The notes beneath the pieces were generated by a model, which was given only the letters and a program-made list of their open reading frames with translations, made no database searches and had not been told where the DNA came from. A stretch of 30,139 nt of DNA from CAZOWL01 sp964583605 (lineage in GTDB: Bacteria; Pseudomonadota; Gammaproteobacteria; Chromatiales; Chromatiaceae): assembly GCA_964583605.1 (NCBI GenBank), contig CAZOWL010000053.1, positions 1 to 30,139 on the forward strand. Direction: 5' to 3'. Position numbers and translations under genes: made by a program. Positions 21,139-28,643 of this stretch are shown here, one piece after another (within the stretch, counting starts at the first letter, position 1; each line of letters starts with the position of its first letter).

Positions 21139-23225
21139 CGGGTTTTCATCAGTGGGTGCTTCTGACCCTGATCATGGCCGCCCTGCCAAGCCTTCTGCGC
21201 CTGCCCTGGTGGGTGGCGGCGATCGCGCTGGCCGGCGGCGCCCTTCACTATGCCGGCCGTTGGCGCCGCGGCTGGCATGGCAAGACGCTCTCGGGGATGC
21301 TCTTGGCAACGGCCGTCGGCGGGATCTGGCTCAGCTTTGAGACCTGGCTCAGCGGCGACGGGTTGCTGAGCTTCTTCATCGTCGTCGTCTTCCTCAAATG
21401 GGGTGAATCGACCACCCGCCGTGACTACCTGCTGCTGATCTTCGCCGCCGTGATCCTGGCGGCCCTGGGCACGCTCTACTGGGAGAATATGCTCAATATG
21501 CTGCATATGCTCCTGGTCGTATTTCTGCTGACCATCAGCCTGATGGCCATACACTTGGACGCCGCCAAGTCGACGATGGGTTTCCTGTTCAAGCGCACTG
21601 GACTCATCTTCATGCTGGCCCTGCCGCTGATGATGCTGTTGTTCCTCTTCCTCCCGCGCATACCTGGACCACTCTGGGACGTGGGGCTGGCGTTCGGTCT
21701 GCCGATCAAGGCACTGATGGATCGCGGCAATGCGGAGTTCGGCAAGTTGACGACGCTCCAGCCCGGCAGCATCTCGCGGGCGGCCAATGAGAATCAGAAT
21801 GTCCTGGTGGCCGAATTCGAAGGTGCCGTGCCATTCAAGGGCCAGCTCTACTGGCGCGGTCCTGTGTTCTGGGAGTTCGATGGTGAAAACTGGTACTTGC
21901 CGGAGGACTGGGACAACCGATCGAATCTGCTGCGCACGGCGATCAAATCGAAAGCGCACTGGGATCGAGAGGTTCGGGAGAAGAAAGACCCAGTCCGCTA
22001 CACGCTGCGGGTGATGCCCAACGGTGGTCGCTGGCTGTACGGCCTGGAGATACCGGCCGAAGCCGGCCCGGAGATCTTCATATCTGATGACCTTCAGCTG
22101 CTATCCATTCGCCGCATCGATGATTTTGAGCCAAGAATCGAGACCTCGGCCTTTCTCACCTACAGCGCCGGCGCGTCGTTGACGGACGCGCAGCGAGCCA
22201 GGGGACTGAGCTGGCCCGAAGGGCAGAACCCGCGCTTGCTCGCCCTGGGTCGGGGGCTTCGGGAGAAATACCCGAGCACGGACGATATCCTCTATGAGAT
22301 CTATACACTGCTGCGCCGTGGCGGCTATGTCTTCGATTCTGGGCATATTCTGCCGCCCGGAGATCATCTACTCGACCGCTTCTTCTTCGATGAGAAGCGT
22401 GGCGGCGCCGAATATCTCGCCGGAAGTACGGTCATGCTGATGCGTGCCGCTGGGATTCCGGCTCGGCTCGTGGCCGGTTTCCGCGGGGGAACCATTATCG
22501 CTCTGACTAATTTCGTCATCGTCAAGCAATCCGACGCCCATGCCTGGCTGGAGGTATGGGCTGACGACCGCGGCTGGTTCCGCGTCGAGCCCAAGGACAT
22601 TGTCCTGGCGCCGGACGACGAGCGGGTCGAAACCAAGATCGACGAGAAAAGGCAAGGTGCGGTCAAGATGGAGATGGCGCCAGAGGAGAAGGAAAACCCG
22701 CTGGACCTAGTGAACGAGAAGCCAAAGAAACCCGCGAGCGCGCCACAGGCCGTGCTACCCCGGCCACAGACAAGCTGGCAGCTGCCCGACTGGGCATCAT
22801 TCCTCGGGGACTTGCAGAAATGGGTGATCAATTACAATCCTGACCGGCAGATAGATGTGATGAAGGGGGTGGGGCTTGATCAGAGCAACTGGCTCGATCT
22901 CATGGTCGGCACGATATTCGGTCTGGCCTCGCTACTTGGCTGCTACCTCGCAATCGCATGGCTCCTAACCAGGGAGCGTGCCGACGGGGTCTCCAAGGCC
23001 TGGCACAGATTCTGCAAACGGCTGGAAAGGCTCGATCTTCGCAAAGACCCGCACGAATGCCCCAGGGATTTCATGCACCGGGTCAGCACAGCCCAGCCGG
23101 AGATGGCCAGGGCCACTGGGGACATCATCGGTCGCTATATCGATATCCGCTATGGGAGCGACGATTCGAAAGAGGGGGAGGCGGTCTTCATCAGGCAGGT
23201 TAAGCGTTTCCTATCGATGACATGA
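21135..23225 (+). CDS. TgpA-like transglutaminase-fold membrane protein lacking the catalytic Cys
   Basis: 696 residues from GTG 21135, which overlaps the DUF58 stop. Six or seven helices (to about residue 180, DUF3488 region), a periplasmic domain at about 185-620, and a last helix at about 598-620 (IFGLASLLGCYLAIAWLL) before a cytoplasmic DUF4129-like tail. The transglutaminase core is recognisable: RGGAEYLAGSTVMLMRAAGI (from 422), then PARLVAGFRGG, QSDAHAWLEVW and WFRVEPKD. In active TgpA proteins this reads RGxCExYASAFVxLMRAAGIPAR. Here the Cys position is Ala425 (codon 22407-22409), the His is kept (His469) and the Asp position is Glu485. The enzyme is therefore probably inactive as a transglutaminase or protease and may serve as a binding scaffold. 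Confidence 0.9.
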   Translation: MTGFHQWVLLTLIMAALPSLLRLPWWVAAIALAGGALHYAGRWRRGWHGKTLSGMLLATAVGGIWLSFETWLSGDGLLSFFIVVVFLKWGESTTRRDYLLLIFAAVILAALGTLYWENMLNMLHMLLVVFLLTISLMAIHLDAAKSTMGFLFKRTGLIFMLALPLMMLLFLFLPRIPGPLWDVGLAFGLPIKALMDRGNAEFGKLTTLQPGSISRAANENQNVLVAEFEGAVPFKGQLYWRGPVFWEFDGENWYLPEDWDNRSNLLRTAIKSKAHWDREVREKKDPVRYTLRVMPNGGRWLYGLEIPAEAGPEIFISDDLQLLSIRRIDDFEPRIETSAFLTYSAGASLTDAQRARGLSWPEGQNPRLLALGRGLREKYPSTDDILYEIYTLLRRGGYVFDSGHILPPGDHLLDRFFFDEKRGGAEYLAGSTVMLMRAAGIPARLVAGFRGGTIIALTNFVIVKQSDAHAWLEVWADDRGWFRVEPKDIVLAPDDERVETKIDEKRQGAVKMEMAPEEKENPLDLVNEKPKKPASAPQAVLPRPQTSWQLPDWASFLGDLQKWVINYNPDRQIDVMKGVGLDQSNWLDLMVGTIFGLASLLGCYLAIAWLLTRERADGVSKAWHRFCKRLERLDLRKDPHECPRDFMHRVSTAQPEMARATGDIIGRYIDIRYGSDDSKEGEAVFIRQVKRFLSMT

Positions 23226-23256
23226 TCGCACCTTGAAAGCATCGAGATAACCGTGA

Positions 23257-23280
23257 GGGGCAGGGATGCCCCGACATTTT
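23257..23280 (+). terminator. Likely intrinsic terminator of the MoxR-DUF58-TgpA operon
   Basis: GGGGCA-GGGA-TGCCCC (23257-23272), a perfect 6-bp GC-rich stem with a tetraloop, followed by GACATTTT. It lies 30 bases after the TgpA stop. The T run is short, so termination may be partial. Confidence 0.5.
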
Positions 23281-23377
23281 CGGCTGCCCACGCAGTCGAG
23301 CATGAAGTAAAGCGAGAATCGTGTCTTCGCTCTGCGCCTTGAAACATTGCCCGGAAGACGATTTCTCACGCTCCCTG

Positions 23378-23399
23378 TAATATCCAGATAATATCCAGA
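23378..23399 (+). promoter_or_regulatory. 11-bp direct repeat before the FTR1 gene
   Basis: TAATATCCAGA is present twice without a gap (23378-23388, 23389-23399), placing identical faces exactly one helical turn apart, 12 bases before the FTR1 start codon. The AT-rich TAATAT also resembles a -10 element. Either a regulator-binding site in the leader or a doubled promoter element; no known regulator is recognised. Confidence 0.4.
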
Positions 23400-23411
23400 C
23401 ATGGGGCATCA

Positions 23412-24629
23412 ATGAAAACCCGGCTCTTGCGTGTCGTCTTTGTCCTTTTTTGGCTGCCCACCATGGCGCTCGCTGCCCAGGGCGTGACCGAATACTATGA
23501 GCCCGTAGTCGCCGAGATCGTCGAGCGCGGCGATGCAGCCATCGCGACCTATGAGCCGGCCGATGGCGTGATCACAGGCAATCTGTTCTCACGGCTCTAT
23601 TTCGACGTCTTCGAAGGCTCCGGCATGGAGTTCACCCTCGGGTTGAAAGACAATGCATTCATGATGCGGATCGAATCGGGCTTCAGTCTGGTCATCAGCC
23701 AGTCGATGCGCGGGGAGCCGAAGGGCGCTGTCGAAGTATCCTGGGCCTCATTGAAAGAGGATCTGGATCAAGCGGTCGAGCACTACTCCAGCGGCAAGGG
23801 CACGACCTTCTGGGGCCGGGTGATGCAATCGTTCATCATCCTCTTCCGGGAGGGCATCGAGGCCATGCTGGTGGTCGCTGCCCTGGTCGCCTACCTGCGC
23901 CGTTCCGGTTATCCCGACAAGGTCAAGACGATCTGGCACGGGGTGTTCTTGGCCCTGGCCGCCAGTGTCGGCGCAGCTTGGCTGCTGAATCATGTGGTCA
24001 GAGCCAGCGGCGCCAATCAGGAGGCCATCGAAGGCGTGACCATGCTGATCGCCTCGGTCGTGCTGATCTACGTCAGCTACTGGCTAACCGCCAAGCGGGA
24101 TGCCGACCGCTGGCAGGCCTTCATCAAGGACGAGATGGATAAGGCCATCGGCCGGGGCTCGCTGTTCGCCCTCGGCTTCGTCGCATTCTTGGCCGTCTTC
24201 CGGGAGGGGGCGGAGACGATCTTGTTCTATCAGGCCCTGATCAGCGGGTCTTCCGGCCAGTTGAACGCGATCTGGACGGGCATGGCCATTGCCGCAGCCT
24301 CCCTGGCGGTGGTTTATCTGGCCGTGCGCATCGCCTCCATCCGGTTGCCCATCGGCATCTTTTTCGGGAGTACCGCCATGCTCCTCTACGTCATGGCCTT
24401 CGCCTTCACCGGCCAGGGCGTATTGGAGCTGCAGGTGAGCGGCCTAGTGCCGACTACCAGACTCGACGGCTGGCCGATGATCAGCTGGCTCGGGATCTTC
24501 CCCACCAGGGAAAGCGTCGCCGCCCAAGGGCTCGTCCTAGCCATGCTGCCGCTAGGCTGGATCATCATGAGGCTGAAAGAGAGCAGGGCCCCCGCGCGGG
24601 AAGCCGCACCGGCCTCGGGAAATGAGTAG
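23412..24629 (+). CDS. FTR1-family high-affinity iron permease
   Basis: 405 residues. Signal peptide MKTRLLRVVFVLFWLPTMALA (cleavage after residue 21 or 22), a periplasmic domain of about 110 residues, then seven hydrophobic segments. Both REGxE iron-binding motifs are intact: R146-E-G-I-E150 in FREGIEAMLVVAAL and R264-E-G-A-E268 in FREGAETILFYQAL. In FTR1/EfeU these Glu residues carry ferric iron across the inner membrane. The N-terminal periplasmic extension marks the longer FTR1 class that captures iron without a fungal-type oxidase. ATG 23412 follows GGGG. A direct repeat lies just upstream and a terminator separates it from the MoxR operon. The imelysin gene at 17430-18566 is a probable functional partner (inference from known family pairings). 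Confidence 0.93.
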   Translation: MKTRLLRVVFVLFWLPTMALAAQGVTEYYEPVVAEIVERGDAAIATYEPADGVITGNLFSRLYFDVFEGSGMEFTLGLKDNAFMMRIESGFSLVISQSMRGEPKGAVEVSWASLKEDLDQAVEHYSSGKGTTFWGRVMQSFIILFREGIEAMLVVAALVAYLRRSGYPDKVKTIWHGVFLALAASVGAAWLLNHVVRASGANQEAIEGVTMLIASVVLIYVSYWLTAKRDADRWQAFIKDEMDKAIGRGSLFALGFVAFLAVFREGAETILFYQALISGSSGQLNAIWTGMAIAAASLAVVYLAVRIASIRLPIGIFFGSTAMLLYVMAFAFTGQGVLELQVSGLVPTTRLDGWPMISWLGIFPTRESVAAQGLVLAMLPLGWIIMRLKESRAPAREAAPASGNE

Positions 24630-24952
24630 CCCTTGGGGCTCGATCCGACCTGGGTCCAACCTGGGGCCGACTCGAAGCCGGCTCGGCAGCGCGGACCCTC
24701 CTGGGCCACTGGCCTGGCCACTGGCCTGGCCACTGGCGGGCGCCCACCCGGCGACATCACCCGCGCTCGAGTCGAGAAACGGGTGGGATCGCGGTTCGTG
24801 GTGCGGGAATGACCGGCTTCGGGCTGCTTTCAGTTGAGACCCAACCCGGCCAGTTAGTTCGATTTCCTGCGCGTCGTCCAAGAACAGCGAGCGGATGGTG
24901 GTGTCGGTCAGTAGCGTGGCATTGTTGCCATTCAAGGTAGCGAGGTCGCGTG
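24630..24952. other. Gene-free stretch between FTR1 and the IS element
   Basis: 323 bases with no gene. It holds a 12-bp tandem repeat and presumably the left end of the insertion sequence (somewhere between about 24800 and 24950). I could not identify terminal inverted repeats or a target duplication by eye. Confidence 0.5.
24704..24737 (+). repeat. 12-bp tandem repeat, nearly three copies
   Basis: GGCCACTGGCCT at 24704-24715 and 24716-24727, then GGCCACTGGC at 24728-24737. Each unit contains the palindrome AGGCCA..TGGCCT-type symmetry. Non-coding; probably slippage. Confidence 0.85.
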
Positions 24953-26070
24953 ATGGCGGAAGAGCTACCGACGATTCTGAGCGCGTGTGGACGCGTCGTC
25001 GGCCCCGAAGAGATTCGCCACCTTCGGGAAGTGGCGCGGATGTGCCGCGGATTGAGCCGCCATGAGTTGGAGCTGACGCTCTGCGGCTGCTCGATGGCTA
25101 CTACCCCATCGCCATCGACGGCACCCAGAAGGTGGCGCGCCGCGAACAGATCAGCCAGGAGTGGCTGCAGCGACGCCGGAACGCCGGCACCGACAAGGAG
25201 TACACGCAGTACTACGTCTACATCCTGGAGGCGAGCCTCGCCTTCCCCAACGGGCTCACCCTGCCACTGATGAGCGAGTTCCTGAACTATGCCGAGGGTG
25301 ACACCGATACCGGCAAGCAGGACTGCGAGCTCAAGGCCTTCCATCGTCTGGCCAAGCGGATCAAGGCGGCCTTCCCCAAGCTCCCGATCCTGCTCCTGCT
25401 CGACGGCCTGTATCCAAATGGTCCGGTCATGCAGACCTGTCGCGCCAACCACTGGCAGTTCATGGCCGTCCTGAAGGACGATGTCCTGCCGAACGTGTGG
25501 GCAGAGTACGAGGGGCTGCGACAGCTCGAGCCCGACCAGCAGGCCGACAGGACCTGGGGTAACCGGCATCAGCATTTCCAGTGGGTCAACGACATCGAGC
25601 ATTGCTTCGGCAACAGCCAGCGCAACAAACAGCTCGTCCACCTCGTCGTTTGCGAAGAGCGTTGGCAGGAGGTCGACGCCGATGGCAACACCGTCGAAAA
25701 ACGCTCCCGTCATGCCTGGCTCTCGAGCGAGCCGCTGAAGAGGAGCAATCTACACCTACGCTGCAACTTGGGCGCCCGACACCGCTGGTCGATCGAGGAG
25801 ATGTTCCTCGTCGAGAAGCACCACGGCTACCAATACGAGCACCTCTTCTCGACGCACTGGAACGCCATGAAGGGATACCATTTCCTGATGCACCTCGGAC
25901 ACGCGCTCAATGCTCTGGCCCAATTCAGCGCGTCCCTTCACGGGGTCGTGGTCCAACAGGGCGTGCGCGCATTCATCAGATACCTGCGTGAGAGCTTGCG
26001 ACACCCGTGGCTCGACCCGCAGCGGCTCCATCAACGGCTGAAGGCGAACCCGCAACTCCGGCTCATCTGA
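24953..26070 (+). pseudogene. IS4-like DDE transposase, internally deleted and frameshifted
   Basis: The N-terminus (MAEELPTILSACGRVVGPEE, IRHLREVARMCRGLSRHELE) is in one frame to about 25080. The catalytic part continues in another frame from about 25085 with LRLLDGYYPIAIDGTQKVAR. Between ELTLC and DGYYP intact relatives have roughly 60 or more residues, so an internal deletion joined the two parts out of frame. The rest is complete: first Asp in IDGTQK, second in LLLLDGLYPN and Glu in RWSIEEMFLVEKHHGYQYEH, an IS4-type R..E......K signature. The element cannot make an active transposase from this copy. It lies next to a truncated metE, suggesting that insertion there broke metE. Confidence 0.85.
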
Positions 26071-26091
26071 CGCTCGACAGACCGGACAAGA

Positions 26092-26331
26092 TCAGACCAC
26101 GGCCGCGCCTTGGCGGTCGGGCGCGGCGCGCTGGGTAGCCTTCGCCATCAGGCTGACCATCTCGTCGGTGCTCGGGATGTTCGGCGAGTGGATGTCGTAG
26201 ACGCTTGAATCGATGTCGTTCGGATAGGCGAAGTCGGAGAAGGCGTCCAGTAGTCCCATATCGGAGCGGGCCGTCTCGATCGTGATGACGTTGGCATCGA
26301 GATCGGGATCGAAATCGCGTTCGCATTTCTT
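26092..26331 (-). pseudogene. metE: metE C-terminal fragment
   Basis: The minus-strand translation reads DLDANVITIETARSDMGLLD, AFSDFAYPNDIDSSVYDIHS, PNIPSTDEMVSLMAKATQR, an unmistakable match to the C-terminal region of cobalamin-independent methionine synthase (DADVITIETSRSDMELL .. GPGVYDIHSPNVPS .. EM). About 80 codons are open; a TGA at 26332-26334 blocks the upstream side and no MetE sequence follows further upstream. On the downstream side the match stops at KATQR, so the final WVNPDCGLKTR segment is gone, replaced by DNA from the IS boundary. The fragment is dead. The boundary at about 26095-26120 probably marks the IS or deletion end. Confidence 0.88.
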
Positions 26332-26509
26332 TCAGAGCGTTTCTGGCTTCGATCCCGGTAGCGATCTCAATCCGAACCTCCCTGACTCGTCGGCCTGCGG
26401 CAGGGCCTCGCCGGGAACTGCAGAGCAGGTTCACGGCTAAGACGGGTCAAGGCTCGCGACCGGCAAGCCGGCGATCAATGGCAGCCGCTGCGCAGCACGA
26501 AGGATCTGC

Positions 26510-26540
26510 TTGCATATCGTAACGCGAATCACTACTATTA
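26510..26540 (+). promoter_or_regulatory. hemP promoter with overlapping Fur-like box
   Basis: TTGCAT (26510-26515) and TACTAT (26533-26538) are 17 bases apart. GCGAATCACTACTATTA (26524-26540) covers the -10 and resembles Fur boxes of the GCGAATNATTCTCATTA type; flanking CGTAA/TTACG adds a weak inverted repeat. hemP genes are widely Fur-controlled, which supports this reading. The match is imperfect. Confidence 0.45.
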
Positions 26541-26604
26541 CGAAGTCGTCTAGCCGGCCGGTCAGAGTTGTGCCAATCTGTGCAGCCATCAGCGGGGAGA
26601 AACC

Positions 26605-26793
26605 ATGAGCCAAGCCATCCTTCAACCCATTTCCCGTGTACGGGACAGCGCGGACAAGCAGCCGGTCTCGGAGCCGAATCGTGTACGCAGCGGCAGTCTG
26701 CTACGCGGCGAGCGACGACTCATTATCGAGCATGCCGGTGCCTGCTACACGCTGCTCCTGACCCGCAATGACAAGCTCATTCTCACCAAGTAG
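26605..26793 (+). CDS. hemP: Hemin uptake protein HemP
   Basis: 62 residues, typical of HemP. The C-terminal half carries the family signature: SLLRGERRLIIEHAGACYTL followed by LLTRNDKLILTK, matching the usual LLxGxxxLxIxHxGxxYxLRxTRxxKLILTK. The N-terminal half is variable and polar. Strong Shine-Dalgarno GGGGAG five bases before ATG 26605. HemP is a small cytoplasmic protein that in several proteobacteria is needed for haem-uptake gene expression or haem use; no haem receptor is visible nearby. An iron-responsive promoter candidate precedes it. Confidence 0.93.
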   Translation: MSQAILQPISRVRDSADKQPVSEPNRVRSGSLLRGERRLIIEHAGACYTLLLTRNDKLILTK

Positions 26794-26977
26794 CGCCGTT
26801 CCGCGTGTGAAGGGCTCGCTGCGTCGCCTGGCCGAGACGCTACGGCGCATCGTCGCGCAGATGCCAGAGAGTCGCCGCCAGCGGCGGTGGCGGCTGCTGC
26901 GCGAGCATGCGCAGGAGTGGAGCGAGTATCGGCGCCGCGGCGATGCCCCGCGATCGGATCGCCGGCGCACGCCATGA
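26768..26977 (+). CDS. Small Arg-rich hypothetical protein overlapping hemP
   Basis: 69 residues. ATG 26768 lies inside the last 26 bases of hemP in another frame, which could allow coupling, but there is no Shine-Dalgarno. The product is very basic, with a helical middle (RVKGSLRRLAETLRRIVAQM and RRQRRWRLLREHAQEWSEYR) and disordered ends. The helix pattern looks protein-like, which is why it is listed. Arg-rich translations are also common by chance in GC-rich DNA. No family is recognised. Confidence 0.35.
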   Translation: MTSSFSPSSAVPRVKGSLRRLAETLRRIVAQMPESRRQRRWRLLREHAQEWSEYRRRGDAPRSDRRRTP

Positions 26978-26984
26978 TTGATAC

Positions 26985-27003
26985 GGCCTCGCGAAGCGAG
27001 GTC
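26985..27003. other. Short stem-loop after hemP
   Basis: GGCCTCGC-GAA-GCGAGGTC: 8-bp stem (one G-T pair) with a GNA-type triloop in the gap between the small basic ORF and the DUF2325 gene. No T run follows. It may be a REP-like element or weak terminator. Confidence 0.4.
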
Positions 27004-27077
27004 TGTGACAGCGATGCGAGCCCCCCTTTGCCAGCCAGCTGATGATTCGACGATCGTTTGTTTTGGAGAAGACGTTA

Positions 27078-28451
27078 ATGAACGAGCTGACGGCAATCCT
27101 GAGAGATCAGGTGGACGGGCAGGGGCGGGAGTTGGGTGAGGCGCTGGCCGGCCCGTGTGCTGCGGGTGGAGGCATCACGTCAAGCGCCCCGCCCCTTGTC
27201 GGCGGGGTCGTCGTCCCGCTCCTCGCCAGCCCGTCGCTCCCGCCCGCAAGTGGCAGGAAGCGCGCGTTGAAGCTGTGGGAGATCCACCACAAATACCACT
27301 GCCCGATCCTGGGCACCTGCCTGCACGTCGACGACCTGAGGCGGCTCGCCCAAAGGTTCGAGGGCTGGGCGGAGAAGTCGCTCAGCGATTACGAGATCCA
27401 CGTGAGCTTCGTTGGCGCAGCCGAGACGAAGAACAGCGTATCGATCGCCGCGCAGAAGCGCCTCGACCGGAAGTACGCCACCCATCTCCGCCATTTCTCC
27501 CCGGCGAAGACGCCCGAGGAGTTGGAGGCGCTTTGGCGCGAGGCCGTCGCCGGCGGCGACGTGCCTGGGGCGCTCTGGGCCTTGATGTCGCATCCGCATG
27601 CGGATCAGCGCTTACGCCACTTGGCCTACGAAGATGTGCACATGCTGTCGCACCAGGTCGGCGCCGGTCACTGTACCGAGGCCCGGGTGCTGGCGGAGAC
27701 CCGGGCGCGCCTCGCCGCGTCGGAGCGGGAGCGGGCTGAGGAGGCGCGGCGCTTCGCGCAGCGACTGGCTGACCGCGACCGTCTCTTGACCGCCCTGAAG
27801 GCGCAGCTTGGCAGGGCCAACGAGACGCTTCGCCGACAGCAGCAACAGAAGGGCCAGCGCGCAACCGACAAGAGCGGGGACCTTGCCCGCCGCACCGACA
27901 CACGCGTCGAAGAGCTCAGGGCCGAGGTTAAGAGGCTGCAGGTCGGCTACGAGCGTGCGACGCTGGAAGGCCAACGCCTGAGCGAGGAATTCGAGCGCGC
28001 CACCGAGCAGATCTCCCGACTCTCGGCCGAGCTCGATGACCGGCAGGCCGCGGCCGAGGCCCTCGAACGGATCCTTCTCTGCCAGCAGTCCTCCGCCCAG
28101 GCGGTCTCGGGGTGCGCCGGGGGCGACGCCTGCCGGGCCTGCGTCGATCTGCAGGGACGGCGCATTCTGTGCGTCGGTGGGCGCGGCACATTGGCCGAGC
28201 ATTACCGGGAGCTGGTCGCCCGGTGCAACGGGGAGCTGGTCCGCCACGACGGCGGGCTCGAAGACAGCGATCGCCGGCTTGAGGCTATGATGGCCGCCGC
28301 GGACGCCGTCGTGTGTCCTGCGGATTTCGTGAGCCACAACGCCTATTACCGCGCGAAGCGGTTCTGCAAACGGCACTCCAAGCCGTGTATCCTGCTGCGT
28401 AGCTCTGGGATCTCCAGCTTTGCAAGGGCCTTGGAGCAATTGGCGGCTTGA
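27078..28451 (+). CDS. DUF2325 protein with Cys/His motif and coiled coil
   Basis: 457 residues from ATG 27078 (GGAG nine bases upstream). Variable N-terminus to about 60, then KLWEIHHKYHCPILGTCL with a His cluster and C75-x5-C81, a possible metal site, followed by DVHMLSHQVGA (187-197), a motif I associate with this family. Long coiled coil at about 205-335. A Cys-rich hinge (C335, C346, C352, C355) precedes the C-terminal DUF2325 domain (358-455; RRILCVGGRGTLAEHYRELV .. SHNAYYRAKRFCKRHSKPCI), which has a Rossmann-like GGxxxxxxxY start. No transmembrane segment. DUF2325 proteins recur near haem and iron genes, as here after hemP, but no biochemical role is established to my knowledge. The Cys richness suggests metal or redox sensing (inference). 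Confidence 0.88.
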   Translation: MNELTAILRDQVDGQGRELGEALAGPCAAGGGITSSAPPLVGGVVVPLLASPSLPPASGRKRALKLWEIHHKYHCPILGTCLHVDDLRRLAQRFEGWAEKSLSDYEIHVSFVGAAETKNSVSIAAQKRLDRKYATHLRHFSPAKTPEELEALWREAVAGGDVPGALWALMSHPHADQRLRHLAYEDVHMLSHQVGAGHCTEARVLAETRARLAASERERAEEARRFAQRLADRDRLLTALKAQLGRANETLRRQQQQKGQRATDKSGDLARRTDTRVEELRAEVKRLQVGYERATLEGQRLSEEFERATEQISRLSAELDDRQAAAEALERILLCQQSSAQAVSGCAGGDACRACVDLQGRRILCVGGRGTLAEHYRELVARCNGELVRHDGGLEDSDRRLEAMMAAADAVVCPADFVSHNAYYRAKRFCKRHSKPCILLRSSGISSFARALEQLAA

Positions 28452-28643
28452 GGCTTGCTGAGGGGTGAGGGCTGAGAGCCGCCAGCGAGTTCGCAGTCAG
28501 GATGGATGCGGCTGGCGTCCTCCTCGGGCGGCGCGGCGCCGAGAAGCAAGAGTTCCAAGGCTGCGCCCATTTTGCCTCCGGGACTTACCCAAACGGTGAG
28601 GAGGGGCGAGCCCGGTGCGGGCCGAGCACGCCTCGCCATAGCC

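Noticed and set aside
24704..24737. CRISPR-like or regulatory repeat
   Set aside because: The 12-bp units are directly abutting without spacers, as are the 21-bp (1893-1934) and 17-bp (16588-16621) repeats; simple tandem duplication explains them.
24757..25713. Long minus-strand open frame opposite the transposase
   Set aside because: It is antisense to the clearly homologous transposase frame and has no independent domain; GC-rich codon bias leaves such frames open.
28346..28639. Minus-strand frame just downstream of the P1B ATPase
   Set aside because: Overlaps the conserved C-terminus of the DUF2325 gene by about 100 bases and lacks a ribosome-binding site or recognisable motif.
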